Source: Chitinophagaceae bacterium (lineage in GTDB: Bacteria; Bacteroidota; Bacteroidia; Chitinophagales; Chitinophagaceae). Taken from it: DNA of 64,000 bases. The translations under genes and the position numbers were made by a program. This document shows positions 25,729 through 35,134 of this stretch, in pieces. The stretch spans positions 1 through 64,000 of the forward strand of contig JAFKGR010000016.1 of the NCBI GenBank assembly GCA_017307735.1. The letters are read 5' to 3'. The notes under the pieces were generated by a model. It saw only the letters and a program-made list of their open reading frames with translations, searched no databases and was not told the DNA's origin. Position 1 is the stretch's first letter. Each line of letters starts with the position of its first letter.

Positions 25729-26736
25729 TCAGATGAAATAATTCAGCCTCATGGCTTTTCTTACTTCAGCGAGTGTTTGATCAGCGTGTTCGTTTGCTTT
25801 GGCGGCTCCGTGTTCCATAACTTTTTTTAAAAGTACTTCATCTGCCAGAATATCCTCCATCTTTTTTCTGATGGGAGAAATAAATCTGATCATATCTTCG
25901 GCCAGTTGTTTTTTCATGTCGCCGTAACGGATACTGCAATCATTATACGATTGTCTGAATTGTGAAACAGTGGAATTTTCGCTTACAAGTTCCATCAGAT
26001 GGAATATATTTTCAACATAATCCGGCATCGGACTGTTGGGTTGTTGCGGCCCCGCATCTGTTTTGGCCTTCATTATTTTTTTGCGAATGGTATCATCATT
26101 GTCCGACAAATAAATAGTAGCATTTTCATTTACACTTTTGCTCATTTTACCACTCCCGTCCAAAGAAGGAATCTTCAACAGATCATGGCTATAATTAAAA
26201 GCCTCCGGTTCCGGAAATACCTCACCATAGCGATGGTTGAAGCGTTTGGCAAAGTTCCTTGCCATTTCAATATGTTGTTCCTGGTCTTTTCCAACCGGCA
26301 CAAAATGTGCTTTATGAATCAAAATATCAGCAGCCATCAAAACCGGATAAGTAAGAAGCCCCGCATTGACATTGTCGGGTTGCTGCCTCGCTTTTTCTTT
26401 AAATGTAGCCGTCTTTTCAAGTTCTCCTTTATATGCCAGCATATTCAGGTACAGATACAATTCGCCCGTTGTCCGAAGGTGGCTCTGGCAATATAGGGTG
26501 GCTTTTTCAGGATCAATCCCTGCAGCCAGAAAAGTTGCTATGACTCTTTGAATATGATTTTTCAACCCGGATGTATCCGGATGTGTGGTAAGTGAATGGA
26601 GATCAGCCACCATAAAATAGCAATCATAATCATTCTGCATTTTTACATAATTCAGAATCGCTCCAAAATAATTTCCGAGATGTAAATCACCCGTTGGGCG
26701 AACACCGCTGAGCACAACAGCTTTCTTCGTTTCCAT
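25729..26736 (-). CDS. trpS: Tryptophanyl-tRNA synthetase
   Basis: This 335-residue class I synthetase charges tRNA-Trp. The HIGH-like motif is in GVRPTGDLHLGNYFGAI (about 11-27) and the KMSKS motif in DGSGKMSKSVNEN (about 193-205). It has the normal bacterial TrpRS length. It is divergent from gatC, with 127 bp between the starts. Confidence 0.97.
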   Translation of the reverse strand: METKKAVVLSGVRPTGDLHLGNYFGAILNYVKMQNDYDCYFMVADLHSLTTHPDTSGLKNHIQRVIATFLAAGIDPEKATLYCQSHLRTTGELYLYLNMLAYKGELEKTATFKEKARQQPDNVNAGLLTYPVLMAADILIHKAHFVPVGKDQEQHIEMARNFAKRFNHRYGEVFPEPEAFNYSHDLLKIPSLDGSGKMSKSVNENATIYLSDNDDTIRKKIMKAKTDAGPQQPNSPMPDYVENIFHLMELVSENSTVSQFRQSYNDCSIRYGDMKKQLAEDMIRFISPIRKKMEDILADEVLLKKVMEHGAAKANEHADQTLAEVRKAMRLNYFI

Positions 26737-26851
26737 TGGCGGCGAAGATAAAGATTAAAAGATTTCCCATTTCCGGCGACGAAAATTCATGAGAAAAGGA
26801 TAAACGGAATAAATCAATTGGCCGGTGGAGAAGACCACTAAACGAAAGAAC

Positions 26852-26859
26852 TATATTTG
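26852..26859 (+). promoter_or_regulatory. Candidate -7 box giving a nearly leaderless gatC transcript
   Basis: TATATTTG matches the Bacteroidota -7 consensus TAnnTTTG exactly and ends only 4 bp before the gatC ATG at 26864. If used, transcription would begin at or next to the start codon. No clear -33 TTTG lies at the expected distance. Confidence 0.4.
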
Positions 26860-26863
26860 CCGT

Positions 26864-27154
26864 ATGGAAATATCAACTGAATTGATTGATCGTTTGGCAA
26901 ACCTTTCCATGCTCACTTTTTCTGAAGATGAAAAAGAACAGTTGCGGTCCGACCTTCAGAAAATGACAGGTTTTATTGATAAACTTCTGGAACTGGACAC
27001 CACCGGAGTTGAGCCGTTGCTACACATCACAGGTAATTTTAATCTGACGAGGGATGATGTAGTATCAAATGAATTAAAAAGGGAAGATGTTTTTCTCAAT
27101 GCCCCCAATCACGACGGACAATATTTCAAAGTACCCAAAGTTTTAAAGAAATAA
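26864..27154 (+). CDS. gatC: Asp-tRNA(Asn)/Glu-tRNA(Gln) amidotransferase subunit C
   Basis: The product is 96 residues from the ATG at 26864 (MEISTELIDRLANLSMLTF). A GTG at 26825 would add an unlikely basic leader. GatC stabilises the GatAB complex that amidates mischarged tRNAs. The N-terminal helices, the LLELDTTGVEPLLH segment and the ending HDGQYFKVPKVL match the family. gatA and gatB are not in the window. It is followed after 15 bp by an ABC ATPase gene. Confidence 0.93.
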   Translation: MEISTELIDRLANLSMLTFSEDEKEQLRSDLQKMTGFIDKLLELDTTGVEPLLHITGNFNLTRDDVVSNELKREDVFLNAPNHDGQYFKVPKVLKK

Positions 27155-27169
27155 AAATCAGCCACCTCT

Positions 27170-27871
27170 ATGAATACCGTCATCGATTTGCAAGATATCC
27201 ATAAGAGTTATTATCTGGGGAAACAGGAGTTGAAAGTGCTCAAGGGAATAACCCTGGAAATTTTTAAAAATGAATATGTGGCTTTGATGGGGCCGAGTGG
27301 AAGCGGCAAATCTACGCTGATGAATATTTTGGGTTGCCTGGACTCTCTCACTTCAGGGCGCTATATCCTGAACGGAAATGATGTGAGCAAAATGACTGAC
27401 GATTCCCTGGCAGAAATCCGTAACAGGGAAATCGGTTTTGTTTTTCAACAATTCAATCTTTTGCCAAGATTAACGGCTGCTGAAAATGTCGCCCTGCCTT
27501 TGATTTATAACGGCACCCCAAAAAAGGAAAGAATGGAGCGTGCTTTGGAACTTCTTGACCATGTCGGCCTTGGAGATCGCAGTCAACATAAACCCAACGA
27601 ACTTTCGGGAGGACAAAACCAGCGTGTGGCTATTGCGAGAGCATTGGTAAATAATCCGTCTATCATACTTGCTGATGAACCTACCGGAAATCTCGATTCC
27701 AAAACATCAGTTGAAATCATGGATATTTTTGGAAAAATACAATCCGAAGGAAACACCGTGGTCCTGGTAACGCACGAAGAAGATATTGCACATTTTGCTC
27801 ACAGAATAATTCGATTGAGAGATGGCGTGATTGAAACAGATCTGAGTCGAAAACCTGTATTGCAATCTTAA
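27170..27871 (+). CDS. ABC transporter ATP-binding protein, MacB/LolD type
   Basis: This is a 233-residue ATPase. Walker A is GPSGSGKST (about 42-50), the Q-loop is [12 protein letters not shown], the signature is [17 protein letters not shown] (about 145-161), Walker B with the catalytic Glu is [13 protein letters not shown], and the switch His is in VTHEEDIA. This subtype drives FtsX-like permeases. The next gene is unrelated, so its permease is elsewhere; the MacB-like permease at 8547-9815 is a formal candidate, though nothing links them except type. Confidence 0.93.
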   Translation: MNTVIDLQDIHKSYYLGKQELKVLKGITLEIFKNEYVALMGPSGSGKSTLMNILGCLDSLTSGRYILNGNDVSKMTDDSLAEIRNREIGFVFQQFNLLPRLTAAENVALPLIYNGTPKKERMERALELLDHVGLGDRSQHKPNELSGGQNQRVAIARALVNNPSIILADEPTGNLDSKTSVEIMDIFGKIQSEGNTVVLVTHEEDIAHFAHRIIRLRDGVIETDLSRKPVLQS

Positions 27872-27939
27872 ACGCCTCTTAATCTGGTGAAATACGCCAT
27901 GGCTATTTACAGGATTTTATTTCTCTTAGACTTTAGTGA

Positions 27940-27947
27940 TAAATTTG
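27940..27947 (+). promoter_or_regulatory. Candidate -7 box for the cobalamin adenosyltransferase gene
   Basis: TAAATTTG fits the TAnnTTTG consensus and lies 78 bp upstream of the ATG at 28026, in the 154-bp gap after the ABC ATPase gene. The matching -33 element is weak. Confidence 0.3.
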
Positions 27948-28025
27948 TAAACCGATTTATGGAGATTTAAAGAAGAATTGCTCATTTTTGAATTCAATAA
28001 ACTGGTTAAATAAAAATTTATAATC

Positions 28026-28586
28026 ATGCCAATTAAAATATACACAAAGACCGGCGACGCAGGTAAAACAAGCCTTCTCGGCGGAAGAAGAGTCTCCAAA
28101 GGAGATTTAAGAATTGAATCTTATGGTTCAGTGGATGAACTCAATTCTTTTGTAGGACTACTCTCCGACCATCAAACAGATTTGTACGTTAAGGATATCC
28201 TGAAAGAAATTCAGGACAGGCTGTTTACTATCGGGAGCGAACTGGCAACAGATCCCGAAAAGTCGGCCAGGGCTCCGGTTCCCGATTTGCATGAATCTGA
28301 TATTGAATTGCTGGAAAAAGAAATTGACCGGATGAATGAAGACCTTCCTCCACTTTTGAATTTTATTTTACCCGGAGGAGCGCCGGCTGTCTCGCTTGCC
28401 CATGTGTGCAGATCCACATGCAGACGGGCTGAACGAAACCTGATCCGTTTGAATGACGCCGAAGAAAATGTATCTGCTTTAATTATAAAATATCTCAATC
28501 GCCTGAGTGACTATTTCTTCGAGTTGGCGCGTTATACCTCATTCAAACTGGATGTTCCCGAGGTAATATGGCGGGCAAGAATGTAA
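28026..28586 (+). CDS. Cob(I)alamin adenosyltransferase, PduO type
   Basis: This 186-residue enzyme transfers the adenosyl group of ATP to cob(I)alamin, producing coenzyme B12. The ATP-binding N-terminus IYTKTGDAGKTSLLGGRRV and GSVDELNSFVG (about 35-45) are diagnostic, as is the helical RSTCRRAERNLI (about 134-145). It is likely used for salvaged corrinoid, since no biosynthetic genes are nearby. It precedes kdsA by 47 bp. Confidence 0.95.
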   Translation: MPIKIYTKTGDAGKTSLLGGRRVSKGDLRIESYGSVDELNSFVGLLSDHQTDLYVKDILKEIQDRLFTIGSELATDPEKSARAPVPDLHESDIELLEKEIDRMNEDLPPLLNFILPGGAPAVSLAHVCRSTCRRAERNLIRLNDAEENVSALIIKYLNRLSDYFFELARYTSFKLDVPEVIWRARM

Positions 28587-28633
28587 ACTAACTGTTGTGT
28601 ATAAACGAAAACAATTAACAAGACAATTTTGGT

Positions 28634-29455
28634 ATGCAGAAATTTCTGAAAGATTTGTTCAAAGACCAGCACTATGATGAAAGTAACTTTTTTTTGATTG
28701 CGGGCCCGTGTGTTATTGAAAATGAAGAATTGTTATTTACCGTGGCCGAAAAGGTTTCAGGCATTTGTAAGAATCTCGGGATACCGTATATCTTCAAATC
28801 TTCCTACCGGAAGGCAAACAGGACATCAGAAAAAAGTTTTACAGGCATTGGTGATGAAAAAGCGCTGGAACTGCTTTACAAAGTGGGGCAACATTTTTCA
28901 TTGCCCGTCACCACTGATATCCATGCACATGAAGAAGCTGCTATGGCTGCAAAATATGCTGACGTTTTACAAATCCCCGCCTTCCTTTGCAGGCAAACCG
29001 ATTTGTTGCATGCAGCAGCAAAGACGGGAAAAATTGTGAATGTAAAAAAGGGTCAGTTTTTGAGCGGAGCTTCCATGAAATTTGCCGTTGACAAAATCAG
29101 GGCAGCAGGCAATGATAAAATTATGTTGACCGAAAGAGGGAGTTCTTTTGGTTACACAGACCTGGTAGTGGATTACAGAAATATTCCCATTATGCAGGAA
29201 AACAAAGTACCTGTGATAATGGATTGTACACACAGCCTGCAACAACCCAATCAGCCCGGAGGTGTAACCGGCGGAAATCCCGCAATGATCGGAACCATTG
29301 CAAAGGCCGCAATAGCTGCCGGTACGGATGGAATTTTCATAGAAACCCATCCCGACCCTGCACATGCATTAAGTGACGGAGCCAACATGCTGCATCTGGA
29401 TAAAATTGAAAATTTGTTGCAACAGCTTGTAAAAATCAGGAGAGCAGTTGTATAG
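28634..29455 (+). CDS. kdsA: 3-deoxy-D-manno-octulosonate 8-phosphate synthase
   Basis: This 273-residue enzyme condenses phosphoenolpyruvate with arabinose 5-phosphate for the KDO of lipopolysaccharide, consistent with a Gram-negative envelope. Family phrases are LIAGPCVIENEELL (about 22-35), FKSSYRKANRTS (about 54-65), LTERGSSFGYTDLVVD and MDCTHSLQQPNQPGG. The metal-site Cys of the metal-dependent class is the one in AGPCVIE. Confidence 0.96.
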   Translation: MQKFLKDLFKDQHYDESNFFLIAGPCVIENEELLFTVAEKVSGICKNLGIPYIFKSSYRKANRTSEKSFTGIGDEKALELLYKVGQHFSLPVTTDIHAHEEAAMAAKYADVLQIPAFLCRQTDLLHAAAKTGKIVNVKKGQFLSGASMKFAVDKIRAAGNDKIMLTERGSSFGYTDLVVDYRNIPIMQENKVPVIMDCTHSLQQPNQPGGVTGGNPAMIGTIAKAAIAAGTDGIFIETHPDPAHALSDGANMLHLDKIENLLQQLVKIRRAVV

Positions 29456-29483
29456 CTCTGTTATTTCTGTGTAAGAATGCTAT

Positions 29484-29516
29484 AAAAAAATTGCCCCAAA
29501 ACTTCTTTGAGGCAAT
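29484..29516 (-). terminator. Rho-independent terminator of the PepSY-like gene
   Basis: A stem between 29490-29500 and 29506-29516 (ATTGCC with GGCAAT, one mismatch, then CAAA with TTTG) has a 5-nt loop and is followed on the minus strand by seven Ts (29490-29484). It lies 31 bp beyond the stop of the minus-strand gene. Confidence 0.75.
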
Positions 29517-29546
29517 GCAGAACAATGAAACACCTTCTTTTTCCTG

Positions 29547-29975
29547 TCAATCATCCTCTCCCACTTTCAGGAATTTACCATTTGAATCAAAAATGTATGC
29601 CTTACCCTTTGCATCCACTTCATAGGTTTTAACATGGTTTGTATCTTCATTAACTGAAGCTTCTTTTGCCTTGATCCGGTAATGCTTCAGCATGTATTCA
29701 TTAACCGAAACAGGTAATTGAGATGGATTGATGTCGATTTCAGAACCAGCAAAGACTCCCTTCCGTGTGTACAGTTCAGAATGATCAAAACCTGCAACAC
29801 GCCAGTTCGCTTCAAAGTTGCCCCTCTCAGATTCCCATGTAACATTTTTTACGGCAGGATGTGCTTTCTCGAACGCCATCTTCGCTTCTTTGGGAACTTT
29901 AGAGCCCGGCATGTTTTGAGCATTAACCTGAAATGCAAAAACTGTAACAACCATCATTAATAATAATCTTTTCAT
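29547..29975 (-). CDS. PepSY-like secreted protein
   Basis: The product is 142 residues from the ATG at 29975 (MKRLLLMMVVTVFAFQVNAQ, a clear signal peptide). An ATG ten codons upstream does not improve it. The mature part has the PepSY-like repeat pattern seen in Bacteroidota periplasmic proteins: FEKAHPAVKNVTWESERGNFEANW (start of domain, split here by position about 36-58), SELYTRKGVF, then YEVDAKGKAYIFDSNGKFL. Function unknown, possibly ligand- or metal-stress related. It is monocistronic with its own terminator. Confidence 0.75.
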   Translation of the reverse strand: MKRLLLMMVVTVFAFQVNAQNMPGSKVPKEAKMAFEKAHPAVKNVTWESERGNFEANWRVAGFDHSELYTRKGVFAGSEIDINPSQLPVSVNEYMLKHYRIKAKEASVNEDTNHVKTYEVDAKGKAYIFDSNGKFLKVGEDD

Positions 29976-30250
29976 GACTTTAATTTGATTTGAGAAATTA
30001 TACAATGGCGCTAAACTAAAAGTAGAGGCTGAAGATAAACTAAGTACTTTCTGAAAGCATTTTGAAGATGGAATTCCTTTCGCGAAATCAACCCTTACTT
30101 CTCACCCGGTTTTCATTTCACAAGATTGCACAATCAGGGATGTTATCAAGTCATTGGTTGGGAACGGCCGGAGATATTGAAATGTCGGTGAAGTAATCCA
30201 ACACAATTTCAGACCAGGGTAATAGCTTTATACCCGGCATAAACAGAAAT

Positions 30251-30288
30251 AAAAAAAACCGGAACCCTTCTTTCAGAAAAATTCCGGT
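30251..30288 (-). terminator. Rho-independent terminator after the SusC/SusD pair
   Basis: A perfect 7-bp stem, ACCGGAA (30258-30264) with TTCCGGT (30282-30288), and a run of eight Ts on the minus strand (30258-30251) lie 20 bp after the susD stop. The loop is A/G-rich and about 17 nt long. Confidence 0.82.
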
Positions 30289-30307
30289 CTCATTTAATCA
30301 AAAATTC

Positions 30308-31609
30308 TTATTCGCCAAATGGCTTCGGAAAACGTGCCCAAACGTGATCACCGGGCCTTTCATTTGGCAATTGGGCCAAACGATTGTATCTCCTCATGTC
30401 AATCCAGCGGTGGCCTTCACCAAAGAGGGAATACCTCCTCTGTTTAAGCATTTCATTAATCAGGTCCGCCTGCGTAACAGGTCCGCCATAATCGGCAAGA
30501 CCGGCGGCATTGCGAATAATATTCAATGCATTTTCACCTTCGGTTAAATTATTCAACTGAATATTCGCCTCAGCATAAATCAATATCAATTCTTCATTAC
30601 GGATAATGGGAAGAGGATCCACATTTGTTTTGTAGAGATAAAAATCATAGTGGGTCGTTAATCCGTCCAGTGTAATTGGCTGGTCTCTTTTTGAAACCTT
30701 ACTTAATCTCAGGTCGCCGGGGTCCGCCTGCGTAACAATGGAATCCAGCGCTGCCAAAACTTCACCGGAAGAATTCAATGGCCTGAATTCCGGGTTTAGC
30801 ATATCGCCGCCTGCCAGCGAATACAGGTAATATGCACCTTTATTAAGATCTCCACCCATCGTCATGAAAGAATTGCCCAGTGCAGTCAATGCACCCTGCC
30901 AATCGCCGGTATATACCGCCATCCTTGCTCTCAGTGCACGGTTGAATTGCGCAAAAGTACCGGCATTGTTTCCGAACACCGTACTATTGAACGGGAAAGT
31001 TGCAGAAGCATTGGCGTTTAAATCAGCATAGGCATTATCCATCAAAGCGTCAATTGTATCCATGGCTACTGCCGCAGGAACAAAGGGACCAAGATGATCA
31101 GGATCGGAAACGCTAACGCGGATAGAATCGCGCTGCAGGTTCAATGCGAGCAACAATTCATAAGCTTTCATTGTATTTGCATAGGCCATTCCAACTTTTC
31201 TTTGCGCATCCGTCATCTGGGCTGTGGAATTTACAAGACCTGACAAAAGAATGTTTGCATTTTTAACTGTGAGGTAATTTGAATTGTATGGACGTGTCGT
31301 GTAAAAAGTATTGTTGTCCAAAACAGAATTCCCCTTACCTACCAAATCCGATGTCCATCGCGGATCTGATGTTGAAAAGTGGTAGTATTCTCTTCCGAGT
31401 ACGCCGCAATCATCCCAATAAAAAGCCATGTCTGTACGCATCCCTGATTCAATACCTGTGACGAGGTTTTGAATTTCACTAAGCGTTGGATTGCTTGACA
31501 GGTGGTCGAGACTTGGATTATTTGGATCCTGAATAGGATTAATCTTGCATGCCCCAAAAAGAAAGGACATGGAAGATATCAGGATAAACAATCTGGTTGT
31601 ATGTTTCAT
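30308..31609 (-). CDS. SusD/RagB family outer-membrane nutrient-binding lipoprotein
   Basis: This 433-residue protein has a lipoprotein signal with the lipobox LFGAC (Cys20). It has the TPR-like SusD fold (YANTMKAYELLLALNLQRDSI) and the C-terminal signature LNIIRNAAGLADYGG and EMLKQRRYSLFGEGHRWIDMRRYNRL. SusD is the extracellular lid of a SusC porin. Its stop is followed by a terminator, making this a two-gene operon with no enzyme or regulator, so the substrate is unknown. Confidence 0.93.
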   Translation of the reverse strand: MKHTTRLFILISSMSFLFGACKINPIQDPNNPSLDHLSSNPTLSEIQNLVTGIESGMRTDMAFYWDDCGVLGREYYHFSTSDPRWTSDLVGKGNSVLDNNTFYTTRPYNSNYLTVKNANILLSGLVNSTAQMTDAQRKVGMAYANTMKAYELLLALNLQRDSIRVSVSDPDHLGPFVPAAVAMDTIDALMDNAYADLNANASATFPFNSTVFGNNAGTFAQFNRALRARMAVYTGDWQGALTALGNSFMTMGGDLNKGAYYLYSLAGGDMLNPEFRPLNSSGEVLAALDSIVTQADPGDLRLSKVSKRDQPITLDGLTTHYDFYLYKTNVDPLPIIRNEELILIYAEANIQLNNLTEGENALNIIRNAAGLADYGGPVTQADLINEMLKQRRYSLFGEGHRWIDMRRYNRLAQLPNERPGDHVWARFPKPFGE

Positions 31610-31646
31610 AATATGTTCATTTCAGGTTTAAGATTATTTTTCTGCA

Positions 31647-34613
31647 TTAAAAATCAACGGTTAAATTAAAATTGTAGCTCTTGGCAGAAGGGAATGGAGT
31701 TACTTCAACATTGCTCGAAATTGCACCTATACCAAAATTACTTTGTTCAGGATCATAGCTTTTATAGCTGAACCAATTGAATAAGTTTCGTCCTGTGAAC
31801 CCTATTTTTACTGCAGCAACATTATTAAACCATGTCTTCGGCAAATGATAGAACAAAGAAAGTTCACGAATTCTTACATACCATGCATCCTGGATGTATT
31901 GCGATGCTGATTGGCCAACACGTGAAAGCCTGTAATCTCCGTTATCCAAAGTGTGAGTCGGATCCAGCGTTTTTTCATCATAATCTGCCGATGTACCACT
32001 CAGGTCGGTCAACAATGCAGAAAGGTTAATGTTTTGTCCGCCATTCTTCCAGTGTACCAGTGCAGAAAACTCCCAGTTCTTGTAAGTAACTTCCTGCAGG
32101 AAGGTCATTTGGAATTTAGGTTCTCCATCACCAAAAAGCGCCAACCCGGATTTAGGATCTATATTCTTATCCGTCTTAGGATCAGCAATACCTACAATTT
32201 GAGTAGGGCTTTTCCCTTTTTCAATTCTGTATGTACCAAGGCTGGCACCGAAACCTCCCAGGTTGAAGGAAGGAACATTCAATTGGGTTACAATCGCCCT
32301 ATTCGACCAGAAGGAAACAGTTTCTGTCCACTTGAGATCCTTCGTGACGATAGGAATCCCTGTTACACCAATTTCAACTCCTCTGTTGCGGATAGCAGCG
32401 AGGTTACCCCAGGCAGTGGTAAACCCTGATGATGCGGGTACCTGTACATTCAATATCAAATCGCTTACGCTCTTGCGATACCAGGTGAATTCCAAACTCA
32501 AACGATCATTGTAAGCGCTTGCATCCACACCGGTTTCAAATTCCGATTGCCTTTCAGGTTTCAGATTATCATTACCTCTCGTATTTTCAATCAGCGAACC
32601 GGTAGTTCCGTTGAAAATGGTTGGCCCCAAAGGAGTGTAAGTAGCACCAAAAGGAGCAAAGTTACCGGACTGACCAAAGGCTGCCCTTACCTTTAACTGA
32701 TTGATGACATCAGATTTGAATGAAGGCAGTTTTGAAATATTAAAGGCTCCTGAAACCTTTGGATAATAATAAAGTTTATCAGGCTGGCCATTACGTGAAG
32801 ATTTATCACCGCGGATTCCGGCTGTGGCGATGAACATATCCCTGTAATTAAATTCTTCCTGAACAAAGTAACCACGGTCAAGCTGAAGTGTTTTAAACTG
32901 ATCAACCTGAATGGCACCCGACTGATTCAGGTTCGTCTGCGTACCTATAATTTGTGTTGCAGAACTCAGTACATTATTCATATTGATTCTGGATTCATCG
33001 GCACCTGCCTGGGTTCTGAATGAAATATTTTCATTTGGTTTGAATTCTTCAACCAGGAAAAAACTGTAATTGCTGTTCCTGGCAGTTGTTGTACCATATA
33101 TAGATGCACCGTTGGTTCCGTGACCTTCCTTCTCAAATTGAAGTGTTGTAGGGAATAATTCCTGTGTGTTCATTGTAAAATAATCGATACCACCGGTTGC
33201 CAATACTTTTAATGAGTTCTTAGGAGTTTCAAATACCCTCCAGGTAGCAGATGCGCCAGAGGTTGTTCTGTTTATCAATTCCCTGTTGGTTGCCAAATCG
33301 CGTGTCTGCAGGAAGTTTGATGCAGCAAAAGGATTATCAGGATAGTTTCCCTGCGCATCCGGATGCAGATCAACCCATGAAGGAGTTGAAACGAATGATA
33401 CTCCCATAGAAGCGCCTGTATTATCATTTCCAAACAAACCACGGTCAGCCCGTGATTCAATATAATTACTCGTAAGTACCAAATCAATATCCTTGGTAAC
33501 TTTTTGTGTCAGATTCAACCTGAAAGATTTTTTGTAATAGCCTGTATGCTTTACAATACCATCATCATGGTCGTTTGAGAAGCCAACATAGTAAGTTGTT
33601 TTATCACTTCCGCCACTTACACTGACTCTGCTATCCAGCATTGATCCGTGTTCGCCGTACAATTCATCCTCATAATTATATTGCTTGCCATTATGTGCAT
33701 TGAAATAATCAACACCGGTTTGTCCCTGGGCCGCCAGCACTTTAGCAGCATCCCACTGGCGTTGTCCTAATTTGCGCAACTGCACCTGTGCCCCTGCAGA
33801 TTGAGAAAGGTGAATTCTTGTTTTTCCTACATGGCCTCTCTTGGTAGTTATTATCACAACACCGGCAGCAGCTTTTGATCCGTAGATTGCAGCGGCAGAA
33901 GCACCTTTCAATACTTCTATCCGTTCAATATCGTTTGGATCCAGATCTGCAACCCTGTTGGACGGATTGTCCTGAAGAGCAGTGCTCCCCTGTGCGGCAG
34001 CCTGTGTAACCAGATTATTACCATTATGAACTACAGAATTATCGTAGATAATCCCGTCCACAATGTAGAGTGGTTGAGAATTACCCACAATAGATGTGAT
34101 ACCGCGAAGTTTCATCGTGATACCACCGCCGGGTGCCCCTGAAGTTTCCGAAATATTTACCCCCGGGAATTTCCCGTAAAGCGCTCCGTCAACCGTTGCC
34201 TGCTGGGCGCTTCCGACCAGTTGTTCAGCCGAAACCGATGCTACTGCATTGGCCAGATTTGAACGTTTGATAGTAGTTGCCAAACCGGAAACGACCACTT
34301 CGTTTAGTCTTGCATTTTCAGGACTTAAAGCTACGGTCATGTCATTTTTGGCATCCAGTGTTTGGGCAATGTAGCCTACGAATGAAATTGTGAGCCTGCG
34401 TCCTTCGGCAGGCACATTCACGGTAAATTCACCGCTGGAATTGGTAAGAACTACCGTTTTAGTACCTACTACCGCTACGGTAGCGGATTGCAACGGGCTC
34501 CCGCTCGATGCATCCAATACCTTTCCTTTAATGGTAATTTGCGCCATGATAAATGATGGCAACAGGAAAAGTAAAACCAGTACAAGGATCAGAGTTTTGT
34601 TTTTTGTATTCAT
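31647..34613 (-). CDS. SusC/RagA family TonB-linked outer-membrane protein
   Basis: This 988-residue protein has a signal peptide at 1-24, a carboxypeptidase-regulatory-like domain at about 26-98, a TonB box region (LNEVVVSGLAT, about 103-113), a plug domain with LRGITSIVGNSQPLYIVDG, NDIERIEVLKGASAAAIYG and AAGVVIITTKRG, and a barrel ending NFNLTVDF. It imports an unknown glycan or peptide, powered by TonB. It pairs with the SusD gene 37 bp downstream. Upstream is a 520-bp non-coding region. Confidence 0.95.
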   Translation of the reverse strand: MNTKNKTLILVLVLLFLLPSFIMAQITIKGKVLDASSGSPLQSATVAVVGTKTVVLTNSSGEFTVNVPAEGRRLTISFVGYIAQTLDAKNDMTVALSPENARLNEVVVSGLATTIKRSNLANAVASVSAEQLVGSAQQATVDGALYGKFPGVNISETSGAPGGGITMKLRGITSIVGNSQPLYIVDGIIYDNSVVHNGNNLVTQAAAQGSTALQDNPSNRVADLDPNDIERIEVLKGASAAAIYGSKAAAGVVIITTKRGHVGKTRIHLSQSAGAQVQLRKLGQRQWDAAKVLAAQGQTGVDYFNAHNGKQYNYEDELYGEHGSMLDSRVSVSGGSDKTTYYVGFSNDHDDGIVKHTGYYKKSFRLNLTQKVTKDIDLVLTSNYIESRADRGLFGNDNTGASMGVSFVSTPSWVDLHPDAQGNYPDNPFAASNFLQTRDLATNRELINRTTSGASATWRVFETPKNSLKVLATGGIDYFTMNTQELFPTTLQFEKEGHGTNGASIYGTTTARNSNYSFFLVEEFKPNENISFRTQAGADESRINMNNVLSSATQIIGTQTNLNQSGAIQVDQFKTLQLDRGYFVQEEFNYRDMFIATAGIRGDKSSRNGQPDKLYYYPKVSGAFNISKLPSFKSDVINQLKVRAAFGQSGNFAPFGATYTPLGPTIFNGTTGSLIENTRGNDNLKPERQSEFETGVDASAYNDRLSLEFTWYRKSVSDLILNVQVPASSGFTTAWGNLAAIRNRGVEIGVTGIPIVTKDLKWTETVSFWSNRAIVTQLNVPSFNLGGFGASLGTYRIEKGKSPTQIVGIADPKTDKNIDPKSGLALFGDGEPKFQMTFLQEVTYKNWEFSALVHWKNGGQNINLSALLTDLSGTSADYDEKTLDPTHTLDNGDYRLSRVGQSASQYIQDAWYVRIRELSLFYHLPKTWFNNVAAVKIGFTGRNLFNWFSYKSYDPEQSNFGIGAISSNVEVTPFPSAKSYNFNLTVDF

Positions 34614-35134
34614 ATTGATGTTTCAATTATGTTCAGATATAGGTTTTTTCTATAAGGGTCTTGTTTAAGTCCCTGAAATCAGTTCAAATCGGATTGTTTT
34701 TCGACAGAAAAATTACAGTGCAGGAATGGATAGAATTCGACAATTTCTCAGAAGAGAATAAAGACATTGTTAATGATTACGAAAAGTAAAGTTAAAGAAA
34801 TGGTGCATCCAAAACAAAAAAAACTTATTTGATTTTGATCTGAAATTCTATTGTATTGATAGATAATTGATAACGATAATAAATTTTTTTCAGAAAATAT
34901 TTGAAATTGCACGATTCTGATTGGAGACTATTTAAGACCCTTTACTCTTGTATTGCAAATACAAAACCATTAAATTGTAATTACAGAAATCAATTTTAGA
35001 TGAAATAAGTACATGACTTTCTCTTGAAATTATTCATGGAAAAATTCTGACATTTGAGACAGACATGGCGCTTACACAATGGTAGTTTTATTACACGTTA
35101 ACGCGACTTTGTTAAACGCTGTTTTTTATGGCGG
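34614..35134. other. Non-coding stretch between susC and the patatin gene
   Basis: This is 521 bp of AT-rich DNA with no open frame of interest. It should hold the susC promoter on the minus strand. A 17-bp palindrome (34948-34964) and one copy of a 28-bp direct repeat (35066-35093) lie in it. A GTTCAAATC at 34681 resembles a tRNA T-loop, but no acceptor or anticodon stem surrounds it. Confidence 0.5.
34948..34964. repeat. 17-bp palindrome upstream of susC
   Basis: TTGTATT-GCA-AATACAA has perfect 7-bp arms around a 3-bp centre, the geometry of a dimeric regulator site. It lies 335 bp upstream of the susC start, far for a classical operator, so its role is open. Confidence 0.4.

Noticed and set aside
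29484..29516. Possible terminator for kdsA
   Set aside because: The T run follows the hairpin only on the minus strand, so it serves the opposing gene.
30068..30196. 42-codon open frame in the 330-bp gap between the PepSY-like gene and susD
   Set aside because: No recognisable family, no ribosome-binding context, and it could occur by chance; recorded only as a possible remnant.
34681..34690. GTTCAAATC resembling a tRNA T-loop
   Set aside because: The flanking bases pair at only 4 of 5 positions and no acceptor or anticodon stem can be drawn upstream.
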